From the NCBI GenBank assembly GCA_026018925.1, contig JAKSZU010000013.1:82670291-82734290 (forward strand): a DNA stretch of 64,000 bases, written 5' to 3'. Each line of letters starts with the position of its first letter. Positions within the stretch are counted from its first letter, which is position 1. Positions 55,410-64,000 of the stretch are shown in pieces. This DNA comes from Tupaia tana (lineage: Eukaryota > Chordata > Mammalia > Scandentia > Tupaiidae). A model generated the notes under the pieces. That model searched no databases. It was not told the DNA's origin and saw only the letters and a list, made by a program, of their open reading frames with translations. The translations under genes and the position numbers were made by a program.

Positions 55410-55645
55410 TACTTTTTTCCCCTCTATGGCGCATGTGTGCTCACCAGAAAGACAAAGAGAGAAAGCAAGAAATCACCCCCTGGGGGGATGATTACGCTGC
55501 AATCCCCTCTCCTCCATTTTCCTCTAGAGATTTTGGGTATGCATGCACAGGCACCTGGTGTGAGTTTCAAGCTACCGCATCTCAAACCAGGGTCGAAGAT
55601 GTGGGAGTTCAGCACCTTCATCACTATGCCACCTGCTGGCCCCCA
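55410..55645 (-). mobile_element. SINE family A
   Basis: CTCTATGGCGCATGTGTGC to GCCACCTGCTGGCCCC. Confidence 0.88.
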
Positions 55646-56215
55646 CAGGATATTATTCAGCCCTCAAAAAAAAGAAGGAAAATCTGCCATTTGCAATAAC
55701 ATGGATGAACGTGAAGGATTTTATGCTACATGAAATAAACCAGACACAGAAAGACAAGTATTGTGTGATCTTATTTATATGCAGAATCTAATATAGTCAG
55801 AGTCCAGTAGAATAGAATAGAATAGAATAGAATAGAATAGAATAGAAAATAGAATAGAATAGAATAGAATGAATAGAACAGAATAGAATGGTGGATGCCA
55901 GGGGCTGGGGCTGGTTGGGTTGGGGGAATGAAAAGATATTAGTTAAAAAATACAAATTTTTCAGTTATAATAAATTCGGGGGATCTAATGTACAGCATGG
56001 TGACTGTAGTTAGTAGTACTGTACTGCATACTTGAAATTTGCTAAGAAAGTAGATCTTAATTATCTTCACCTCGGCCCCACCCATACAAAATGGTAACTA
56101 TGGTGATGAATGTGTTTGATTATGGTCATTTCATTATATATGTAATCAAATCATATTGTACACTTGAAATAAGCACAATTTTTGTCAATTATACCTTAGA
56201 AAGCTAGAAAAATAG
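55646..56215 (+). mobile_element. Old L1M 3' UTR
   Basis: GGATATTATTCAGCCCTC, AACATGGATGAACGTGAAGG, TGGATGCCAGGGGCTGGGG and ATTGTACACTTGAAATAAGC in canonical order. Confidence 0.85.
55811..55889. repeat. (AGAAT)n microsatellite
   Basis: About 15 AGAAT units with small interruptions, inside the L1M UTR. Confidence 0.93.
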
Positions 56216-56327
56216 AACAAGCAAAAAATGAAATTATGATACCAATTTATATTCTCACTGATAATATATAAAACTTCCTATTTCATACCACATTGGCAAA
56301 CACTCTGAACATTAAAAATAAGTCACT

Positions 56328-56548
56328 GGGGGCCAGCAGGTGGCTTATTGGTTAAGGTGCTAGATTCCCACACGGCCAGCTGCGATTGAGTGCTAGACCA
56401 GTGGCTTGAAACTCATGAATGTACGATGAGGAAAAGGGATTGTAGCATGGCCATACTGACTGGGGGATGTGTTCTCCCTTTCTCTTTCTCTCTCTCTGGT
56501 GAGTGCATGGGCCCTATAAAAAAATCTCTCTTAAAATAATATCACCAT
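56328..56548 (+). mobile_element. SINE family A, first of a tandem pair
   Basis: GGGGGCCAGCAGGTGGC head, body partly deleted. AAAATAAGTCACTG lies before it. Confidence 0.87.
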
Positions 56549-56702
56549 TAGGGCCAGCAGGTAGCATGGTGGTTAAGGTGCTGGACTCCCACATTCCCAC
56601 ATGAGTGGTTTGAATTCTGGACCTGGCAGCTTGCTTCCTCACCTTCCCTCTCTGTCTCTCTCTGATGAGTGCACATATCCAATAGCAATTAAAAAATAAT
56701 TT
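56549..56702 (+). mobile_element. SINE family A short form, second of a tandem pair
   Basis: GGGCCAGCAGGTAGCATGG head joining CAGCTTGCTTCCTCACC. AAAATAAGTCACTG closes the pair near 56705-56718. Confidence 0.87.
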
Positions 56703-56805
56703 AAAAAATAAGTCACTGCTAATCTGATAAGTAAAATGTTTTCTCACTTTTGAATTTATACACCTTGTTTGTGAGGTTGAAAATTTTCTCAGGTACTTCT
56801 GAGTT

Positions 56806-57077
56806 GTTTTTTTTTTTTTTTTTTTTTTTTTGAGCGTTTTGCTATAGGGCACGTGTGCTAGCCAGAAAGACAGAGAGAGACTGACAGAAAGCGAGAAATC
56901 ACCCCCCGGGGGGATGGTCATGCCTCAATCCCTTCTCCTCCATTCTCCTCTCAGGATCTTGGGCACGCACGCACACACATGCACTTGGCATGAGTTTAAG
57001 CCACCGGGTCCAGGACTCAAACCGCGGTCGACTACATGGGAGTCCAGCAACATAGCTGTTACGCTACTGCTGGTCCC
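56806..57077 (-). mobile_element. SINE family A
   Basis: Long T-run, GAGCGTTTTGCTATAGGGC, TACTGCTGGTCCC. Flanks AGGTACTTCTGAGTT and AGGTACATATGAGTT. Confidence 0.92.
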
Positions 57078-57528
57078 AAGGTACATATGAGTTTATTGTA
57101 CTTTTTTGGTAAATTGTGCTCTTGAGCCTTATTAAGTTTTTTCCCATTCATACGGTAAATGCATGATAAAACATTATCCCTTGGTTTGTCATAAAAATGT
57201 GTCCTTACATTTTGATGATGATGTTTTGAATGGCATCTAGAACTCTCAACTTACTTATGCTATCAAATCTGCTCATTATTTCCACTATGATTTTTCTATA
57301 ACTTCTAGATTTAGAAGACTTGTTTAATCCTTCTAATGTTTGAGAAAATTAACTCTACAAACCATTTACCTGATTTTTAAATCTCTATATAATTCCCTAA
57401 TCCTCCCTGAATTAATTTTTGTTATGTAGTAGCGATAAAAATGAAAAGATTCTCAAATTTTTACTAATTGTCTGATGCCAGTCACTCAATATTTCTTTCA
57501 CCTTCTAATATTCAATGACAAAAATTTC

Positions 57529-57717
57529 TTTTTTTATTAAAGAATTAACTTTATTTATTTTATTTGCTTATTTATTTTAATTTGGCGAGAGAGACAGAGA
57601 GAGACAGAGAGAGAGAGAGAAAGTGAGAAAGCAAACCATCAGGTCCGGGACTTGAACTGTGGTCACCCATGTGGGAGTCCAGTGCCCTTAACCACCACAC
57701 CACCTGCTAGACCCCAG
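57529..57717 (-). mobile_element. SINE family A, short form
   Basis: AT-rich tail, GA stretch, AAACCATCAGGTCCGGGAC. TSD TGACAAAAATTTC at 57516-57528 and 57718-57730. Confidence 0.92.
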
Positions 57718-57779
57718 TGACAAAAATTTCAATGACTATTAGTGCTTTCTTGATCACTTAAAAGTTTTTAAGTAGAATA

Positions 57780-58072
57780 TTTTTTTTTTCTTTTTTTAGA
57801 GAGTTTTTTTGTTTGTTTGTTTGTTTGTTTTTTTAGCTATAGGGCACGTGTGCTCACCAGAAAGACAGAGAGACAGAGAGACAGAAAGCGAGAAATCACC
57901 CCCCAGGGGGGATGGCCACACCGCAATCCCTTCTCCTCCATTCTCCTCTCAGGATCTTGGGCACACACGCACACACGCCCAGCGTGAGTTTAAGTCACCA
58001 GGTCTGGGACTCGAACCATGGTCGACTACGTGGGAGTCCAGTGACATAGCCATTACGCTAACTGCTGGTCCC
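57780..58072 (-). mobile_element. SINE family A, young
   Basis: GTTT-rich tail, complete body. TSD TTAAGTAGAAT at 57768-57778 and 58073-58083. Confidence 0.95.
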
Positions 58073-58242
58073 TTAAGTAGAATGTTTCAATTTATAGGTA
58101 CAGACTATCACATTGATATATTTGTGACTCTTGATCCAGCAACTACTCTTTTACTTACTGAAGTGTTTTTTTAATGATATTTTAACTTTTAGTAAAAAAG
58201 AGTCTTTTTCGATTTTCTTTAAAATATTCTATTTTCAGGGTG

Positions 58243-58468
58243 GAGGCTGGGCCCATAGTGTAGTAGTTAACTGCACTGCATTGGGAGATCCCACATGGCT
58301 GACCACAGTTCAACCCCACCCTTGGAGGCTTGAAAAACATGCCAGGTGTGCATGTGTTCCCACAATCCTGATGAAATGGAGAAATGGAGAAAAGAAATTG
58401 TAGTCTGACAATAACTTTTCTGGGGGATCCTTTCTTTCTCTCACACATGGGCCCTCTGGTGATTAAAT
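58243..58468 (+). mobile_element. SINE family A, old copy
   Basis: GGCCCATAGTGTAGTAGTTAAC head and GGGCCCTCTGGTGATTAAATG end. Confidence 0.7.
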
Positions 58469-58491
58469 GTTTTTAAAAGTAAAATCTTTTT

Positions 58492-58748
58492 GGGACCAGT
58501 AGTTAGCGTGATGGCTATTTCACTGGACTCCCATGCAGTCTACCACGGTTCAAGTCCCGGACCCGGTGGCTTAAACTCACACCGGGTGTGTGTGCGTGCG
58601 TGCCCAATGATCCCGAGAGGAGAATGGAGGAGAAGGGAATGTGGTGTGACCATCCCCCCAGGGGGTGATTTCTCGTTTCTGTCTCTCTGTCTCTCGTCTT
58701 AATGGCGAGTGCACGCATCCTATAGCAAAAACCTCTAAAAAAAAAAAT
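58492..58748 (+). mobile_element. SINE family A, young
   Basis: GGGACCAGTAGTTAGCGTGATGG to CCTATAGCAAAAACCTCT and an A-tail. Confidence 0.93.
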
Positions 58749-59225
58749 AAAATATTTTCATACTTTTTTCTGAATGAAAATTAGTATAATTGATTCGGTC
58801 ATGTTCCCAAAACAGAAAAAATCCAATATGACAGATACGATGGGAATTATATTAAGCCTATAATTTTATTCAGATGAAAACATCTTTAAAACATGTAGTT
58901 CTCCCATCAAAAAAATGACATGCTTCCCTATTGAGCATTTGTAACTGTTTACAGATATAATTTTATGATTTTCTTCCTTTAGACCACATACATTTCTTAT
59001 TTATATGATGTGCATAAGTACATTTGTTGATATTGTGAATAGGCTCTTTTTCACTTTTTTTGTTGATAATTGGCATGTAGGAAAGCTGTTTTGGTATATT
59101 TATCCTGTAATAATTTTACTCATTGAACTCAGTTCATCTAATGGATTTTCATGCCTTTGAGTTTTTATCTTACAAGATATATTAATGTATCTGCTGCCAA
59201 AATAAAAATTGTGACAATTTTCTAT

Positions 59226-59486
59226 TTTTTTTTTTTTTTTTTGAGAGGTTTTTGCTATAGGGCGCGTGCGCTTGCCAGACAGACAGAGAGAGACAGACAG
59301 AAAGCGAGAAATCAACCCCCAGGGGGGATGGCCACGCTGCAATCCCTTCTCCTCCATTCTCCTCTCGGGATCTTGGGCACGCACGCACACACGCCCGGCG
59401 TGAGTTTAAGCCACCAGGTCCAGGACTCAAACTACAGTCGACTATGTGGGAGTCCAGCGACATAGCCATTACACTAACTGCTGGTC
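59226..59486 (-). mobile_element. SINE family A, young
   Basis: GAGAGGTTTTTGCTATAGGGCG to CTAACTGCTGGTC. Flanks ACAATTTTCT and ACAACTTTCT. Confidence 0.94.
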
Positions 59487-59830
59487 ACAACTTTCTCATT
59501 TTTATACCATTTATTTTATGTATGATTTCTTTGGCTAGAACTCACAAAACATTGCTCAAAACAAATATAGCTCTTTTGCTTTGTTTCTGATTTTGAAGTG
59601 AGGCATTTAATGGTTCACTAAAGGATTGATTATAGTTGATTTGAAACGGATATGCCTCAGTAGGTTGACTAAACACCCTTACTTCCTTTTTTAGAATTAG
59701 AACAATGTGCTAAATTTTATCAAATGTCTCTTGCATGTTTATTGCTTTTATCATGTATGTCCTAACTGTATCACTAGAAAATATCACCTGCAAAGTTTTT
59801 TTTTTTTTTTTTTTTTGAATTAACTTTGCT

Positions 59831-60094
59831 GGGACCACCAGATGGCGTAATAGTTATGTCACCGGACTCCCACGAAGCCAACCATGGTTTGAGTCCCAGA
59901 TCTGGTGGCTTAAAACTCATGATGAGTGTGTGGGCATGTGTGCCCAAAATCCTGAGAGGAGAATGGAGGAGATGGAATTGAGATATGGCCATCCCCATTG
60001 GGGGGTGATTTCTCGCTGTCCCTCTCTCTCTCTGGTAAGAGCACATGACCTATAGCAAAAATCTCTCTCTCTAAAAAAAAAAAAAAAAAAAGAA
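59831..60094 (+). mobile_element. SINE family A
   Basis: GGGACCACCAGATGGCG to CCTATAGCAAAAATCTC. No clear TSD. Confidence 0.9.
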
Positions 60095-60146
60095 TTTGCT
60101 AAGAATTTGCTAAATGTTACTTAGTGTATCTACATCAAAAGTTCAG

Positions 60147-60425
60147 GGGGACCAGCAGTTAGTGTAATGGCTATGTCACTGGACTCCCATGTAGTCATTT
60201 GCGGTTCAAGTCCTGGACCCAATGGCTTAACACACGCCAGGCACATGTGCGTGTGTGCCCAGGACCCCAAGAGGAGAATGGAGGAGAAGGGATTGCGGCG
60301 TGGCCATCCCCACTGGGGGTGATTTCTCACTTTCTGTCTCTCTGTTTCTATCTCTCTGGTGAGCACACGTGCCCTAAAGCCAAAACAAAACAAACCTCTC
60401 CAAAAAAAAAAAAAAAAAAAAAAGC
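60147..60425 (+). mobile_element. SINE family A
   Basis: GGGGACCAGCAGTTAGTG to CCCTAAAGCCAAAAC and a long A-run. Confidence 0.92.
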
Positions 60426-60429
60426 GCAG

Positions 60430-60640
60430 AAGCAGTGCAGTAGGAAGCATGGTGTTAGAGAAAATCAGAGCTGAATTTCATTTGGCTTTGCATTTAATGA
60501 CCACGTTATTTTAGATAATTATCTTTCCAGAGATTTTCATTATCTGTAAAGCAGAAATAGTAATACATAATCTCAATACGATTCAAAGGAATAATGTCTG
60601 TAAAACACCTAGTACAGTGGCATTTCAATAATTGATTTGG
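60430..60640 (+). mobile_element. MIR
   Basis: TTTTCATTATCTGTAAAGCAG, CAAAGGAATAATGTCTGTAAA and CACCTAGTACAGTGGCATTTC fit MIR. Confidence 0.75.
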
Positions 60641-60658
60641 AAGCTAAATTATATAGTT

Positions 60659-60917
60659 TTTTTTTGTTTGATTTTTTTAAGAGAGGTTTTTGCTATAGGG
60701 CACGTGTGGTCACCAGAAAGACAGAGAGACAGAAAGCAAGAAATCACTCCCCAGGGTGCATGGCCATGCTGCAATCCCTTCTCCATTCTCCTCTTGGGAT
60801 CTTGGGCATACACACACATGCGCCCTGCATGAGTTTAAGACACTGAGTCTGAGACTTGAACCACGGTCAACTACATGAGAGTCCAGCAACATAACTATTA
60901 CTCCATCTGCTGGTCCC
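60659..60917 (-). mobile_element. SINE family A
   Basis: GAGAGGTTTTTGCTATAGGGC to CATCTGCTGGTCCC. Short TSD TATAGTT. Confidence 0.92.
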
Positions 60918-60924
60918 TATAGTT

Positions 60925-62100
60925 GTCTATTTTCATTTTTGTTAGATTTTTGCATCAGAGTGATATTTCGTAAATATAATTTACCATCTTTTTCAGTTTG
61001 TAGGATGGTTCATATAACACAGAAAATGATTCCTCTCTGAAAAATTCACATGTAAATGTACCTATATGGAAAATTTAAAGATAACATTTGTTCTTTAATA
61101 TTATTACTCTGTGATTCACATTTCTAAATCCCACTCTAAGATGCTTTAGTTCCTTACTGTGTCTGTGTAACAGCTGTAATAGAAACCTTTCATCTATTCA
61201 AAGTAACTCAGTACAAATTCTTCTCAGAAGGTACACTGATTTAGTAGGTACTTAGAGAACTGAGTGTGGTCTTCGCTGCCTTTCCCTAGTTTAAAACTTT
61301 CTGGTGCCATCTTTCTGTTTATTACTCAGATTGGGAGCTTTATTTTACATATTTATGATGATAAAAGATCAACACAGTTTGGAAGTTGACAGACTAAGTA
61401 AACTCATTAAAAGGCAAACTCCTAAGCATGTGAGATCGTGAAGAGGCTGAATGTCAGGAGTTGGTAACTGAGGGAAGCCAAGGGTGGTGAAGAGAACCAC
61501 TAGAAGAATCAAGCTCTTTTTCTTCCTTTCTGCATGTCTCCCCAGTGTTGTAACATATCCTGCATCCTGTGTGTGGGAAGCTCTCCCGGAGGGTCGAGGC
61601 AAGTTTTCTATGCATTTTCTATTTTAAGACAAAATCTAGTGTTTGGCTTTATTTTCTGAAGCCTGGGGAAGTGTTTATGCTGGTCTAGGCACAGTAATGG
61701 AGGTAGGCCAAACAGTGGGGACTGCTTCCCTGGGCAGATGGGACTGGGAGCCTGGATCTGGAAATCTCGTCTGTTCTTTTCCTTCCCTTTCCATCTTCCC
61801 CTTTTCTATCTCCTTTGTCTCTGAGCAATCAGTTGTGCAATTACGCTCCAAGCATAGGCTGTTAATCTAGTTCTTGCCTTTCTTATTTCAGCTGTGAGAA
61901 GGAAGGGAACGCTTTACTTTGTAAACCATGGTCATCATGCCGTCTTCTCCTCCACACACTAAGTTGATGCCTGCAGCTTTCTGAATGTTGGGAAAAGAAT
62001 GATCCAGCCTACTCTTGGCACCAGGGAAAAATTCTTATATAAAGAGTACTCTACCCAACAGTTATTCTCCGGTTAGATAAAAGGAGATCTTTATTTGTAG
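60925..62100. other. Repeat-poor stretch, no gene supported
   Basis: No SINE or L1 landmark. By recalled synteny this could be the approach to the 3' end of SVEP1, but I see no coding exon or clear 3' UTR. Confidence 0.4.
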
Positions 62101-62103
62101 ACA

Positions 62104-62247
62104 TATGAGGGGACTTCAAAACGTTTGTGGAAAAGTAGAAGCACAGGTTTATTTTGGTGCAAAGCAACCCACTAAAATTCACGCAGAGATTTTTTTTTTT
62201 TATCATATGCATTTCCGTGAACCTTTTGAAGATCCCCCACCCCTGTA
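62104..62247. mobile_element. Mariner-like MITE M2, uninterrupted
   Basis: TATGAGGGGACTTCAAAACG and ATTTTGGTGCAAAGC, then ATGCATTTCCGTGAACC and TTTTGAAGATCCCC. It is the only intact copy in the window, about 144 bp. Confidence 0.8.
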
Positions 62248-62249
62248 TT

Positions 62250-63600
62250 ATAAAGAAGGTGGAACTAGAAGGGCGGACTCCTCTTTATTGTAACTATTTT
62301 GGTGTGTTTCACGTGATCGTGTGTTATGTCAGTGGCACAGCTGAAAGAACATGGCTCCTCTTTATTATTTCCCGGCCATCTCATACCCAGCAAAGTATTA
62401 TTTAGTAGCAAAATATATTTTAATTGAAAAAAAATCATCCTATGTAACTGAATAAAAATGTGAACCGAGGGCTTTTCTGACAGACAGCAGAGTATGTACA
62501 TTCTGTGAGGGTGGGACAGCATCTATTTAATATAATTTTTATATAGAAAATACAGGCATATTTAAAAATGGAAACATAAGAAAGTATGACACAAGGAATA
62601 ACAAAATATATCACAAAAAAAAACCCCCAAATAACAAGTTCACTAAACAAGATCCAGCACCATGTTGGACTTTCTTTGCATAAATTCCAGGATGCCCAGG
62701 CGCTACCAGGAAGAGATGATCTGCTTTGAGAGAGTCAGTTAGTTGTGTGGTGGTTAAAACCCAGTCCTCCTTTTCCTGGAAAGAAAAAAAAAAAAAAAGA
62801 AAGAAAAGAGAGTCAAGAGAAAAGACTGAACTGAAACGAGTGATATTGCATCTTTTGGTAACAGCACTGTACAAACCAATTAAAATGGAATTGCAAGTTT
62901 CAGACACCTGTGATGTTGTCTGTAGAGGTGGGGGTTCCTCTTTGAGAAAGGCAGGGGGCCTTAGCAAACAGCTGCTACCTTAAGAAAAGATCTGAGAAGC
63001 AGCAGACCTGAGTTTTAGTTTTCATTGTCACTAGTTTTCCATCTGACCATCCTGTTACATGAGGGGTTTGAACCTCATGAATCTAAAGGTTTCTTAGCCC
63101 ATGAACAATCTATGGTTTTTAGTTATGGTATTTGCTTAGGCTAAGTTTTCTAAAGATGTGCAGAGACCAGAGGAAACATCATTCATTTCTGAAAGGACTA
63201 AACTACCTGGGAGCAAGGCCAGGTCAGTCTTCTTCATCAGTTGAGAAGATTCAGGTTGAAGAGTTTAATGGCTGCCACAAGGCATTTCTCTACCACCTGC
63301 CACTTATGCCAAAAAAAATGACTCCAGCTGTCAACTTGCATTTATTGAGCATCCATTTTTGTACTTGTACAAAGTTACTAAGCATCTACTCTTTAAGATA
63401 CTCAATCTCATGAGACAGAAGGAAAAAAAAATGTATAGTTTTTAATTGTTTTGACATCTCAGAAAAGCTTCTGTTTTTAGGGAGTGATATTGCATCTTTT
63501 TGTCTTCTGGAAATTGTGTCTCCCCTCCCCTTTGCCTGATGTTTTGACAAAATTACCCTCCATGTGAGTATAGCATATGTCAACCCAGCGCTACTGTTCA
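62250..63600. other. Repeat-poor stretch, no gene supported
   Basis: One A-run at 62785-62799. A weak MIR-like piece (ATTTATTGAGCATCC) lies at 63340-63400. Confidence 0.4.
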
Positions 63601-64000
63601 TTGACCCTTGTTGGCCCCCTGAGACAATCTGGACATTGAGTCCTTCTAGGCTGGGACAGTGCAGTATGTCTTTGGATACTGGATGATGACATGTAAGACA
63701 TGGGCAGTGAATTCAGTTCTGTCCTTTCATGTGAACTGAACAGCAGAGAAAGTCACTCTGCAGCAAGAGAGAGGATGAAGCAGACCCTGGAGTAAGGAGG
63801 TGAAAGGGAAAGTGGAGAGGCTTCAGGTGGCTTTCAAGTGCTCAGTTCTGGTCCTTGGTTCCAGTCCTCCTGATATTTGGCTACTCCCTTGTCCTTGGGT
63901 TCCACACCAAATCCCTCTATTGTGATAAGTTCCTTTTTTAGCTTAAGCTAATTCCAATTTTAACAACAGTGCCCTAATCAATATGGATCTTCCAGAAGAA
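63600..64000 (+). repeat. Possible old LTR or DNA repeat
   Basis: GGCTACTCCCTTGTCCTTGG, CTCTATTGTGATAAGTTCC and AACAGTGCCCTAATCAATA resemble the ending of an old mammalian interspersed repeat. It runs to the window edge. Confidence 0.35.

Larger units (their letters stand above)
56720..60130 (-). mobile_element. Old L1 ORF2 region, minus strand, with nested SINEs
   Basis: CATGATAAAACATTATCCCTTG, GGCATCTAGAACTCTCAAC and CTAAATTTTATCAAATGTC resemble inverted L1 ORF2 wording. The pieces lie between SINEs at 57078-57515, 58084-58240, 58750-59215 and 59488-59800. Confidence 0.5.

Overview
This is a stretch of a placental-mammal nuclear genome, most likely from Euarchontoglires and probably a colugo (Dermoptera). 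It has introns and A-tailed retroposons. Ancient mammal-wide repeats (MIR, L1M 3' ends, hAT MER5-type elements, MaLR LTRs) sit under a dense, partly young layer of one tRNA-derived SINE that I do not recognise from primates, rodents, tree shrews, bats, carnivores or ungulates. Colugos carry tRNA-derived CYN SINEs, and one degraded copy here carries 7SL-like sequence, which is known only from Euarchontoglires. The species call is inference.

The only protein-coding gene I can support is on the minus strand. Four exons of a thioredoxin-domain gene, TXNDC8 (spermatid-specific thioredoxin-3), lie at 24196-24173, 20092-19988, 14453-14394 and 9471-9406. They join in phase 0 throughout and give 85 codons, from the start Met through the WCGPC active site and the cis-proline IPTF motif. 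The C-terminal exon or exons are not visible and are probably beyond the left edge. In human, as I recall, the order is TXN - TXNDC8 - SVEP1, all on one strand. The right half would then be the TXNDC8 - SVEP1 intergenic region, and 61-64 kb is less repetitive than the rest. I found no SVEP1 exon.

The rest of the window is repeats. I outline about 80 SINE copies, roughly 30% of the sequence by my hand-drawn boundaries. Family A, long form (about 250 bp): a tRNA-like head with A and B boxes, a body with a CCATCCCCCCTGGGG motif, a pyrimidine-rich stretch, and the end CTATAGCAAAAACCTCTCC plus an A-tail. Many copies have perfect 12-17 bp target-site duplications (TSDs). Family A, short form (about 150-180 bp): the middle of the body is missing and the tail is AT-rich. 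Family B: older, with a different head and body (ACCCACTTGAGAAG, or its complement ending CAGGGAGGTCC). Also present are a half-LINE (HAL1-like) element with an L1 ORF1 relic but no ORF2 at about 2.17-3.78 kb; related 3' tails at 13.2, 14.6 and 34.7 kb; two kinds of mariner-like MITE, one a 72-80 bp hairpin; and many microsatellites. SINEs are repeatedly stacked in each other's tails and inside MITEs.

Region by region. 0-9.4 kb: flank or 3' part of TXNDC8, with the HAL1-like element and SINEs. 9.4-24.2 kb: TXNDC8 exons 4 to 1. 24.2-30.5 kb: SINEs, a 520-bp pyrimidine tract and hAT relics. 30.5-33.7 kb: an old minus-strand L1 broken by MITE and SINE nests. 34-50 kb: SINEs, a hairpin repeat, two MaLR LTRs and a MITE nest. 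51-60 kb: old L1 pieces filled with SINEs and one tRNA-7SL composite SINE. 61-64 kb: mostly single-copy-looking sequence. I see no bacterial-type system, CRISPR array, canonical tRNA or rRNA gene. No new molecular system is evident; the unusual items are retroposon structures and one likely GC-AG intron.
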